A stretch of 64,000 bases of DNA from Karstenula rhodostoma CBS 690.94 (Eukaryota > Ascomycota > Dothideomycetes > Pleosporales > Didymosphaeriaceae): assembly GCA_010093485.1 (NCBI GenBank), contig MU001497.1, positions 438,181-502,180 of the forward strand, written 5' to 3'. A model generated the notes under the pieces. The model saw only the letters and a program-made list of their open reading frames with translations, made no database searches and was not told the DNA's origin. Shown here piece after piece: positions 1 through 9,251 of this stretch. Made by a program: the position numbers and the translations under genes. Every line of letters begins with the position of its first letter. The first letter of the stretch is position 1.

Positions 1-1906
1 TCTGCCTCCACTCCCCCATAACCACCGGCCTCCCCCTCTTATTCAACGCATTCAACTCGCTATCCTTCCACCGCTCCCATCCGCCCTTCTTCAGCTCTCT
101 CTTCACCCGCTTCGCCTCCGCCTCGCGCGGCCCCCGCTGCCGTCCCCACTGCCGAAACGCCGCCGCCCAGCGGTACCACTGCTCGCCTTGTCTGCGGTCG
201 GGGACCACGGTGCGAGGGGGGCGGGGCATGTGCTTCAGGGACGTGGTAAGCGTGCTTATGTGCGAGGCGATGGCGGAGAGGTGGGTGGTGACGGGTTCGG
301 GGAGGGTCTTCGAGGCCTTGGGAGGGTACTGGGTGGTGAAGTGGGTGAGGGAGGTGCGGAGCTGCCAGAGCTCGCGGAGGAGGTGGGCTGTGTCGCGGTT
401 TCGGAGGGGGGTGGGAAGGGTGAGGTCTGGTTTTGGGTTTGGGGGAGCTTGGATGGGCGGTGGTTGCGGGCGGTCGGCTGGTTCCTTTGAGAGCGACCGT
501 GCGAAGTCGGGGTTGGTGTTGTGACCCTCCTGGTAGAAGCGCTCGATCAGATCTGGTGATGAATTATGCACGCGGAATTCGTTGACGAATCCCAGGCCGC
601 GAGCATGGTGTGCGGTGTTTGTCTGTGAAGCTGGGTCTCCCTTTGCGTCTGTGGATGGTTCGGTCCAAAAAGCCTTGCCCTCAAAAAGCCGTTGCGCGGT
701 CGAGGAAACACTTCCCACCCACACCGGCGGCTTCTTTTCTGTGTCGTAGTCCAGTTTGACCTGGATTCTTCCGCTTGGATGAGCAATGGTGACGGTGCCA
801 GGCATGACTTCTTCTGGCGAAAGCAGTTGTTCCACAACAGTGAGTGGCATTCGTGCCGCTACCGCTGTCGTGAGAGCTCCTGTTAGCGGTATGGCCGGAT
901 GGGGTTCGGTGTCAGAGAGAAAGCGAACTACGATGTCCATTTGTGAGGATTTCAATTCTGGACCCGACACGATGCTATGATTGGAGCTCTGCGATATGAT
1001 GGCAATCTTGGGGATGGTGCGCGGAGCCGTCTTCTTTGTGTCTGCAATGCCCATTTCTACCGCAGCAGCCCTACGGATGCTCTCCAGCAGATCAAGTGCG
1101 TCTTTGTGCTTCTTGAGCTCGTGCGGCAAGATGGTGCCCGGAACTCCAACGGCGTCTGCGCGGATGAAAACGACTGGTACGGCGCCGTCAACGCAGGTGA
1201 CCTTGTATCCTTCAACTAAATCGACGGCGTTTCCAGTAGGAAACCTCTTGCCGGTGGCACTGCAGGTTGGGTCTCGAAAAGACAGGCTAATCCTCGATCC
1301 TTTCCTATTCACGCCCTCGACCATGTGGCTGCCCGTCACCGCAGCCTGGCCTCCAACAACGGAGAAAGTGGATTCAACCAGCTTCATTGTATTGGTGTTT
1401 CGTATGGTAATGGTGATTTCCCCATCTTTGATCGCGTACAAGTCGGGCGGGAGCAGGCGTGCATTGTATGCATACGGACCCACGGCGCTGAGCAGGTTCC
1501 CGGAGTTTGCTTCTACATCTAGATAGCCGTACTTTGTGTCGACGGCCACATTGGTATAGTCTATATGTGGGCTCGTCGCGTCGTCTTCCTTGGTGTTGTG
1601 GTACGGCTCAACCAGACAGATGTTGCCCATGCTCGCCGTCACTGGGACAACGCGGCCGAATGACCTCCCGTACGCTTCTCCTGATCCCATGCTCCCCAGC
1701 ACCTGGCGAAACAAGGGCTTCCATCTCGCGTAGCTCGCAGGCAGGTCCTGCGGTTGTAGGATAACGGCGCGCGAAGTGCCGCCGCGATAGTAGGCGGCGC
1801 GGAGGGCTGTCTGTTCGGGCGCTGCTGTCACCCTCGGCGAAGGCTCGTGGTTGGCGATGCGCCAGGTCTTTCTGAGGCGCAATTGGCGCGGGAGCGTCGG
1901 TCTCAT
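1..1906 (-). CDS. PrpF-family (DUF453) aconitate-type isomerase with long C-terminal extension; 3' end off window
   Basis: A single uninterrupted reading frame of about 635 codons starts at the ATG at 1906 and is still open at base 1. Residues ~30-415 look like the PrpF/DUF453 family (cofactor-free isomerases such as 2-methylaconitate cis-trans isomerase): an early YYRGGTSRAVIL block, then SGNLLSAVGPYA-like and RNTNTMKLVEST blocks, and the usual family end (AQRLFEGKAFWT). Family members are normally ~390-400 residues. Here the frame goes on for at least 200 more residues, with a proline-rich linker and a basic, Trp-rich tail (for example WYRWAAAFRQWGRQ). I do not recognise this tail. It could be a fused domain or a downstream gene joined by an unseen intron. 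The gene is divergent from grpE across a 235 bp shared promoter. The PrpF assignment is fairly sure; the substrate in fungi is unknown. Confidence 0.75.
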   Translation of the reverse strand, partial: MRPTLPRQLRLRKTWRIANHEPSPRVTAAPEQTALRAAYYRGGTSRAVILQPQDLPASYARWKPLFRQVLGSMGSGEAYGRSFGRVVPVTASMGNICLVEPYHNTKEDDATSPHIDYTNVAVDTKYGYLDVEANSGNLLSAVGPYAYNARLLPPDLYAIKDGEITITIRNTNTMKLVESTFSVVGGQAAVTGSHMVEGVNRKGSRISLSFRDPTCSATGKRFPTGNAVDLVEGYKVTCVDGAVPVVFIRADAVGVPGTILPHELKKHKDALDLLESIRRAAAVEMGIADTKKTAPRTIPKIAIISQSSNHSIVSGPELKSSQMDIVVRFLSDTEPHPAIPLTGALTTAVAARMPLTVVEQLLSPEEVMPGTVTIAHPSGRIQVKLDYDTEKKPPVWVGSVSSTAQRLFEGKAFWTEPSTDAKGDPASQTNTAHHARGLGFVNEFRVHNSSPDLIERFYQEGHNTNPDFARSLSKEPADRPQPPPIQAPPNPKPDLTLPTPLRNRDTAHLLRELWQLRTSLTHFTTQYPPKASKTLPEPVTTHLSAIASHISTLTTSLKHMPRPPRTVVPDRRQGEQWYRWAAAFRQWGRQRGPREAEAKRVKRELKKGGWERWKDSELNALNKRGRPVVMGEWRQ

Positions 1907-2141
1907 AACGCGACAGCCATGAACCAGTCTGATGTTCTCCAGCAAACTCAATGGCGGACCGCAAGCCGAGGAACCGGCTTGGTGGACCCTGTCGTCGGCC
2001 CGCACGGTGCAGCCATCTCAGAACTTTTCCTAAGCTCGCCGTGACGCACCACCAACACTTCCACTCCCGTCAATCCATCATTCCAGCTATCCATCGCGCC
2101 TTCCTCCGTCCTCCTTCCTTCACATTTAAATCCACATCAAG

Positions 2142-2864
2142 ATGCTCCAACGGACACTCTTCCGCGCCTCAAGACAGGCCGCCCGCCCCGTGCAGCGCAT
2201 ACAACCCGCTTTTGCCCCCATCACACGAGCAGCACCCGCAATACGGTGGTACTCTGATGCCGCGCCCGCCGAGGCAAAGAAGGAGGTCGAAGCTGCAGAC
2301 CAGACCAAGGACGCGTCCGCGCAATTGAAGGAGCAGCTGGAGAAGAAGGACAAGGAGGTCATCGACCTCAAGGTACGTTGCGCTCTTGCACCTCCATCTA
2401 CCCAGCACCCGACTAACAGGCGCCTCCAGGACAAATACCTCCGCTCCGTCGCCGACTACCGCAACCTCCAAGAGCGCACCAAGCGCGAAATCCAAGCCGC
2501 CAAAGACTTCGCCCTGCAGCGCTTCGCCCGCGACCTCGTCGAGTCCGTCGACAACCTCGACCGCGCCCTCACCACCGTGGACTCGGCCAAACTCACCTCC
2601 GAAAACCCAGACCTCGTCACCCTCCACGACGGCATCAAGATGACCGACGGCATCCTCATCTCCACGCTCAAAAAGCACGGCCTCGAGCGCTTCGACCCCA
2701 GCGTCGAGAACGAGAAGTTCAACCCCAATGTCCACGAGGCCGTGTTCCAGACGCCCATGCCGGATAAGGAGGACGGCGTGTGCTTCCACACCCAGCAGAA
2801 GGGCTTCTTGCTTAACGGGCGCGTGTTGAGGGCTGCCAAGGTTGGTGTGGTGAAGAACGCATAG
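2142..2864 (+). CDS. mge1: Mitochondrial GrpE nucleotide exchange factor
   Basis: Two exons, 2142-2372 and 2430-2864, give 221 residues. The product is the nucleotide exchange factor of matrix Hsp70 (protein import and folding). The first ~40 residues are Arg-rich without acidic residues, as in a mitochondrial presequence, followed by a Lys/Glu-rich coiled coil. The GrpE signature follows: DKYLRSVADYRNLQERTKRE, then VESVDNLDRAL, and near the end GFLLNGRVLRAAKVGV. The 57 nt intron (GTACGT donor, CTAAC branch, CCAG acceptor) is a multiple of three and has no stop. Retention would therefore add 19 residues instead of breaking the frame. Removing it restores the conserved helix, so splicing is the default reading. 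Length is normal for fungal Mge1. Confidence 0.93.
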   Translation: MLQRTLFRASRQAARPVQRIQPAFAPITRAAPAIRWYSDAAPAEAKKEVEAADQTKDASAQLKEQLEKKDKEVIDLKVRCALAPPSTQHPTNRRLQDKYLRSVADYRNLQERTKREIQAAKDFALQRFARDLVESVDNLDRALTTVDSAKLTSENPDLVTLHDGIKMTDGILISTLKKHGLERFDPSVENEKFNPNVHEAVFQTPMPDKEDGVCFHTQQKGFLLNGRVLRAAKVGVVKNA

Positions 2865-3492
2865 ACGCGCCACCTCTCTTCTACACGAGAAATGGGCTAA
2901 AGCGTTTTGTATGTGACTGATAATTGTACGAGTATCTGGGTAGGGACGGGTTTTTGTGGTTGGTTGGACACATTGGGCCGCACGGCGTTACGTTTACGCC
3001 GCATTCTCGTTCGACATGTGTAAATATTCCCCCCTCTCTCTCCGCAAAAGCATCGAAGGAAGGCGAACCAAGGAAAACTCGCCACATGTATGCACATTGT
3101 AATATTTAACGACAAAAGGATGGGCAGTGGCACGGAGAACGATCACATAGATGGTATCAATTGCTAATGCTCGATTTGCCTCTCTCAATCTGCGCTTTTG
3201 ATTTGGGGTGACTGGATTCTCGATGTCTGAGACTGAGTGGCTTGCGCTGGATTGACTAATCATCAGCGCTTGGTTGTGAAATCCACAAACGCCGTCCCAT
3301 GCTGTGTTGTACAAAGCTCGTTTCTCTCGAGAACTCAAGCCATCACGGATGCGCTTCAAAGCAGACGATGCCTGGTCCGGCCCGAGTCTCACTTCTGAAG
3401 CTGCCCTTAGAGGTGCTGCATCTTGCTCGCGCATCATCGTCGCGAGATTGACCAAACGCTTCCGGAAATAGTACACGCTCCTCGATTTGCGT
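2865..3492. other. Intergenic region between convergent mge1 and rpb3
   Basis: This 628 bp stretch holds the two 3' ends. A minus-strand frame of 218 codons runs through it into the last exon of rpb3, but it resembles no family and I treat it as chance. No RNA gene or repeat was seen. Confidence 0.5.
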
Positions 3493-4612
3493 CTACCATC
3501 CAGGTGCTCCGCCATACGGCGTGGCGCCATAAGGCGTCGTACCACCAGCATACGCGTTGGCCCCGCCATATCCTGGCGTCGTATAGCCGCCGTCATTGCC
3601 GTACCCATCGTTTCCGAATCCGCCATCCATGGTCGGGCTCTGCGCTCCATCTAGACCCGCACTGGCCTCGTCGACGCCCGTCAGCTCCTTGATCACCGAT
3701 GCCAGCTTCTGTTGCAGCACCTTGATACCATTGTTGACGATAGAGTCGGGCGACAGACCGCCGACAGTTTCTACATCGAAGAAGAAGCGCTCGGGGACCG
3801 CGTCGTAGTTGAAGGGTTCGTCTGTCTTCTCGGGGCCGCCGTCGAGATCGACACGCGTCTCATCCACGGGCCTGTACACCACATCAGCAAAGCGAGCTTC
3901 AAAGCTCTCACATGCGAAGACCAACGTACCACTCCTTCTTCGGGTCGTCGCCCTCATACCACAAATCCAGATGGTGCAGCTTGTTCGCCGGGTCATATTC
4001 GAACCCTATTGCCGCGCTGGGCGCCCACTTCGCGTGCTCCTTCGCGATGCCTTTCTTCGCAATGCACCGCATGTCGATCGCCTGCCCCTTCCTCAATTTC
4101 ACAATGCAGCTCCCATTCCCTTCCGCATCCGTGATGACGGGCTGCCCGAGCTTGTCGCTCGGCGGCATGCTCTCGATGACCATATCGCGCGCATACACCT
4201 TCATGACATCGTTGCCTGTGCACTTCGCTTTGAGCCTTAGCGTCACGGAGCAGTTGTCGCACCGCGAGTCCTCGCAGTCGCAATCTCGGAAGTCGATCAG
4301 CTTGTCCACGTCCTCGGCGATCAGCGGGATGAGGCCGAGCCGGTGCGCGATGAACTCGTCGGCGAGCACGGAGGTGTTGTCGAGCACTTCAACGGTGTCG
4401 ATGGCCAGCGTGGGCACCTCGGCGAGCATCACGCGCCGCAGCGAGTTGGCCGTCTCAAGGTTCCAGTCGCGCACGATGAAGTAGGCGCGCTTATCGTTTG
4501 CCTGGGGGCGTCAGTGCCGTGTCTTTCTTTCGAAAGGGGCTGACAAAGAGACTGGACGCACTTCTAGCATACGGCATGTAGGCTCCTTCGGGCCAAAGTC
4601 GTCGATGTCCAT
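3493..4612 (-). CDS. rpb3: RNA polymerase II subunit RPB3
   Basis: Three exons on the minus strand (4612-4562, 4501-3930, 3871-3493) give 333 residues. The product is the alpha-like subunit that dimerises with Rpb11 in the Pol II assembly platform. Visible signatures are ETANSLRRVMLAEVPTLAID (alpha-motif), the zinc loop CxCx4CxxC at residues ~91-101 (CDCEDSRCDNC), and PFNYDAVPERFFFDVETVG. The C-terminus is a Gly/Tyr/Asn-rich tail, common in filamentous fungi. The second intron (3929-3872) was chosen over shorter options because it has a GTACGT donor, a CTGAT branch and a TACAG acceptor, and it restores the conserved KEWP junction. The first exon codes only 17 residues, starting MDIDDFGPKE. 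Confidence 0.93.
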
Positions 4613-6426
4613 GTTGAAGCAGGCGAATACTGGTCGTAAGGGATATTGGGCGGGTGGTTTCAGCGGGCGCAGTAGGCGGAGTATGGAGGCGACGGCGGGT
4701 TTGGCGGTAGAGAGGCGGAGTGTGTGGGGTGAGAGGATGCGTGAGGGTACGCTCTTGCCTGAGATTCTTTGATGTCGAGGCGCACGGGCGCACGTGTGAG
4801 AGCGGCGAGATCGCGTCTGGATTAGGCTCTTTTTGGGAACAGAGCTGTGCCACAGCGAGCGCCACACTTCTCCACCTCGGCAGGTCTCCACCTTTACCTG
4901 AGTATGTGAAAGGGGGAGGCTATGTGAGTATCTCGATCTCGTACAGTACATGTACGCAGTTTGCAGGGGCCATGGTAAGGGCTATGTCGGGTTTACCGAT
5001 AAGCGGCGAGGAGGCTTGCTATCATATGGCAGTGCAATGTGGGTAGCTTGCGTACGCAATACAGCAACAGTATCAAATCATGATGGCCTTTGTCACCGCA
5101 TGCATGTGTATGTGTGAGTCCAGATGTTCTTTGCACGGACGTCCGTACGCAGTCAGTTCAAGTCATCCCTGGACTATTTGTCCGTAGCAATGCTCAGAGT
5201 GGCTATGATAGAGAAAATCACGAAAGTCAGTGTTGTCGACCGAGTTCAGCGACGACGCTTAGGGATATTCTCCCAGCGCACGAGCTTCTCTTGGGTGTTC
5301 ATCATGACAACGTATCCAGTATCACACAACGTAGTACAGTCCCTGGATATAGTGTAGTCTGCATGCAAATGCTCTGCATAGTCGAACATGAATAAACACA
5401 AGGGTACACCCGGTCGAAAGGACCCTTTGTTACACTGTGCATGCTACAATGCCAAACCTGCGACGTCTTCCAATGATGTGAAACCATCGTAAAGGGCAAC
5501 GGGAATGTGCACAGCAATACATGATCGGTAGAGACTGTTACCGAGACAGGAGCTGCGCCGTGCATGTCAAGGCAGACTGAACATCCTCATTAAGATCATA
5601 GTTTGATTAGAGACATTCGAAAGCAAGCCGGCCTCTCAGCGTCTACGGGAGACTAGCAGTGACATGCTGTGCAGATGTCCCTTGTCTTGTCTTGATTCGC
5701 GCACGACTATCTCGTACTCTGGTCCGTAGACATGAGTCCTAAGAAACCCCCTATGGCATTCGATTACCGAATTGGGAGGCGCCTACATGGTCTGCTGCCC
5801 CCTCAACAAAGTAATCACGCCTGATTCGGCGGAATGCAAGATCCAGGAGACAATGGAAAGCGATGAATCAGCCTTGCATCTCTCAAACATGTTTTCGCGA
5901 GCCGCCTGGCGCTGTCATGCCCAGTCCTTGGTGGCACAAGCAAGCGGACCGCAGCGGGATCGCAGACGCGCAAAGTAACGACCCGAGTGTTCGTTGCTGA
6001 GGTTGTCCATTTTGAGGCCGAGGACGGCGAAGCGGTCATGACTGCTTGCGGCACCAGTCAGTCAGGCTCGCTTTGTGGCCGCAGCGAAGTCATCAGGTCA
6101 CCACGCTTCGTTGACGACAGCCGCGCGGTCCGCCGAGCCCCGGTGCACCGTGTGCTGTGACAGTTTCCGATGGAAATCCCAACTGGGGGGCAGTGCAATG
6201 GCCGAGAATGTGGTGGAAGAGACAGGGCGGGGCGAACCGTGGACGTCAACGCCTTGGCAAGTGCTCCGCCTCTCTACTGGCTCGACGCTTGCGGCAAGAG
6301 CGAGGGCTGCAACTTATATACTCAAGACATATAACGACCTGACCTCTCCTGCAAAGTCTCCAGACAATCAGCAATAACCCGACACTGCCAAACAGCATAT
6401 TATAGTGCTGCGACATTACCACAGAC
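4613..6426. other. Intergenic region between divergent rpb3 and calcipressin genes
   Basis: This 1.8 kb stretch has only short, unconvincing frames on both strands. It must contain the rpb3 and calcipressin promoters; an AT-rich TATATA element lies at ~6315, about 110 bp upstream of the calcipressin ATG. I see no tRNA, repeat array or recognisable protein remnant. Confidence 0.4.
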
Positions 6427-7264
6427 ATGACTACCGCCATACCATCACCGCAACGGACGCGCGCTTCGTCACGGTCCAAATCGCCACTGTCGCTCGACCT
6501 TTCAGATCTGCCACCGCTGGTGCAGCCGTCTCCGCCTTCCAACACGCTCATAATCACAGTAAGGGTATTCGTTCTCCACCCAAGATGCAGTCTAACCCAC
6601 CATATAGAACCTTGTTGAGCCTGAGATCTTCCACCTTTCAAACCTTACCCAAATACGGGAAACCATAAACACCTACGCACCAATACACACATGGGCACCG
6701 CTCAAGTCCTTCAAGCGCGTCGTCGTTTCCTTCTTCGATGTCGACTCCGCAATCACAATTCGCCAGAAGGTGGACGGCGAGCAGATCATGGGGTGCCGCG
6801 TACGGGTGTACTTTGGCCTAAACACACCGCTGAACCCCAGCGACCAACACTTGCCTCTTCCCAAGTCCGACAAGCTGTTCTTCATATCACCACCGCCGTC
6901 GCCTCCCATGGGTTGGGAAATGCGCAACGAAGATGCCCCGAACCAGATAGTGCATCCAGAAGATCTGGCAGAGGCGCTGGCGAAGTTGCATGCAGACCAT
7001 CGGGAGCTTCCGTCACCGACAGAGGACGAGCTAAGCCCTCCCCGCGTTAAGAGGCGGAGAACCGGAAGCTCGGCGATCATCTACCACCCCGAAGACTATG
7101 GTGACAGCCCGCACCTTCCTGCCATCGCTGTCGAGGATACGACCGCGAGCCCGACGATCATGACGCCAGATGCGATGGAGGGCATAGAAGGCCCGATCTC
7201 CGTCCAGAAGGCCCAAGGAAACTTCGTCTCCACGTCGAGACCTCCCGTAGAGCTGATGCACTGA
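6427..7264 (+). CDS. Calcipressin (RCAN family calcineurin regulator)
   Basis: Two exons, 6427-6558 and 6608-7264, give 262 residues. The 49 nt intron has a GTAAGG donor and an ATAG acceptor. The product is a regulator that binds calcineurin and modulates calcium signalling. Residues ~40-115 form the RRM-like fold: NTLIIT, then LSNLTQIRETINTYAPIHTW, SFKRVVVSFFDVDSAITIR and GCRVRVYFG. The family's FLISPP-type motif, here FFISPPPSPPMGWE, is near residue 136, followed by VHPEDLAEAL. A basic KRRRTGSS stretch lies in the C-terminal third, which is otherwise low-complexity. Splicing is needed to join the N-terminal strand to its partner helix, which supports the model. Confidence 0.9.
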
Positions 7265-8077
7265 TTTCCTTACCTCTTTTCTATTTTTGTATTATATCTA
7301 AAACAAAAAAAGTGCAGTAGCGAATTAGCACGGTTGGCGTTTGTAAGGTGTTTTATACTGGCGATTCCCCACAGTTTGGAGTCTTTCCCAAATATTTTAG
7401 AGGCAGGCAGGCACTTATGGGCACGGTTCAGACTATTACAGCGAAATACGTTACTGAGCATGGTCTTACTATGAGACTAATGCACCTTGATTTCTTGAGA
7501 GCACCTTGTGAATGTCTTTGCGCACTAGTTATAACTTCCTAGGTCATGTCGCGAGCTTCAAACCACCAGAGATACAACCAGTCGGTATTGCTTGTCAGTA
7601 TTCGCTTACTCCGGACTTTGCGCACTGTCAGTTCGGAGTTCCCCACCAGCCGGTGAAAGGTGGTGTTTTCTGGCGTGTCTGTGATGGATGGATCCCGTCT
7701 TCAATGTCTCGTCTGGACTTAATCTTAGTATAACCGTCGCCGAGTGTACTGTGAGCCTGCTTCGGTCTGACGAGGCGACTCGAGAGCCGTGGTCTCGTAT
7801 GACTCCACGCCACCATGACTAGCCGGATTCGTGAGAACAGCAACAATGTCTCCCTGAGAAACACGTCACGTCGCGCTGTAATGGACCAAGATCCAGAGAC
7901 AGATCCCAGAGCTAGCGCATCACGTGAGCGGGCACTAGTGGACGGCAGAATGTATTCCCTAGCGCACACAAGCGAGGCTTGGCCACGGATCGTTTGGCAA
8001 AAGTTACAACTCCAAAGCGAGCCTTTCGACAGACTACTAACGTTGCAGCACCCGGCCCTCGCGACACCGCCGTCAAG
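7265..8077. other. Intergenic region and eS6 5' leader with a probable leader intron acceptor
   Basis: The 813 bp upstream of the eS6 start holds no convincing gene. A perfect TACTAAC branch sequence (8035-8041) is followed seven bases later by a GCAG acceptor ending at 8048, 29 bp before the ATG. This suggests a leader intron, common in fungal ribosomal protein genes. The donor cannot be fixed by eye. Confidence 0.4.
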
Positions 8078-8933
8078 ATGAAGCTCAACATTTCGTACCC
8101 CAACAATGGCACGCAGAAGCTGATCGAGATTGAAGACGAGCGCAAGCTCCGCGTCTTCATGGAGCGCCGTATGGGCCACGAGGTCCCCGGTGACAGCGTC
8201 GGCGACGAGTTCAAGGGCTACATCTTCCGCATCACCGGCGGCAACGACAAGCAGGGCTTCCCGATGAAGCAGGGTGTTATGCACCCCACCCGTGTGCGCC
8301 TGCTCCTCGCCGACGGCCACTCCTGCTACCGCCCCCGCCGCACTGGCGAGCGCAAGAGGAAGAGTGTCCGCGGCTGCATCGTCGGCATGGACCTCTCCGT
8401 CCTCGCTCTCAGCATCGTCAAGAAGGGAGATGCCGACATCCCCGGCGTCACCGACACCGTCCACCCCAAGCGCCTCGGTCCCAAGCGTGCCACCAAGCTC
8501 CGCCGCTTCTTCGGTCTCAGCAAGGATGATGATGTGAGTCCGCTCATAGCTTCATCGCCAGCCCTCTACCTATCCGTAGGGGGCTGAGTCTGAGGAATGA
8601 ATGTTGACAACCTGTGTAGGTCCGTAAGTTCGTCATCCGCCGCGAGGTCCAGCCCAAGAAGGAGGGCGCCAAGCCCTACACCAAGGCACCCAAGATCCAG
8701 CGCCTGGTCACCCCCCAGCGCCTCCAGCACAAGCGCCACCGCGTCGCACTCAAGCGCCGCCGCGCAGAGGCCTCCAAGGATGCTGCCGTAAGTGTACCAG
8801 CCATCTCAATTCCAGGCAGAGCTAACATGGCGCGCAGAACGACTACGCCCAGATCCTCCACAAGCGCATCAACGAGGCAAAGTCCGCCCACGACGAGGCC
8901 AAGAAGAGGAGGGCTTCTTCCATGAGGCATTAG
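8078..8933 (+). CDS. rps6: 40S ribosomal protein eS6
   Basis: Three exons (8078-8533, 8620-8787, 8838-8933) give 239 residues, the normal eS6 length. The start [20 protein letters not shown] is diagnostic, as are [13 protein letters not shown] and GFPMKQGV. The C-terminal basic helix ends in a [10 protein letters not shown] phospho-site tail, the conserved TOR/S6-kinase-type target. Both introns (86 and 50 nt) fall between codons and have GTGAGT/GTAAGT donors. Codon use is strongly C-ending, as expected for a highly expressed gene. The product is a structural protein of the small subunit. Confidence 0.96.
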
Positions 8934-9251
8934 ATTATGTCTACGAGTACATGAGTTCTGGGATGATCCTTTGGCGTCGGCTCAAAAACGTGGTGTGGGT
9001 TCTCATCTGAATGGAAGCTTCGGATTTCTAGGCATGGGCATTAACATACCCGGTACTGCATTTTGTAGCAGTCGGTTTTCAATGAAGCAATAGTATCATC
9101 CTGGCCGTGCCCTATACTTTAATCTCCAGATCAATCACACTTACGGTAATTGACTGAACAAATCTTTGACAAACCTCCATGTCTACCCAAAGTACAGTGT
9201 CACCATGAATAGTCAATCTCAGAAGCACAAACAACATCTAAACCCCACTCG
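8934..9251. other. Short convergent 3' intergenic region
   Basis: This 318 bp stretch between the eS6 and AMA1 stop codons contains only the two 3' ends. No further feature was seen. Confidence 0.5.

Noticed and set aside
2994..3650. 218-codon minus-strand frame overlapping the last rpb3 exon
   Set aside because: Same strand as rpb3 but a different frame, with no recognisable domain and no splice logic. It is most likely a chance frame through the 3' region.
3905..3929. A 25 nt intron that would also keep the rpb3 frame
   Set aside because: Too short for a fungal intron, and it would retain non-homologous residues. The 58 nt intron 3929-3872 has a branch site and restores KEWP.
7628..8464. 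278-codon frame antisense to eS6
   Set aside because: A shadow of the strongly biased eS6 codons on the other strand; eS6 itself is unambiguous.
8525..8590. C/D-box snoRNA-like motifs around eS6 intron 1 (ATGATGA and CTGA)
   Set aside because: The would-be C box lies in the exon and no terminal stem flanks the motifs.
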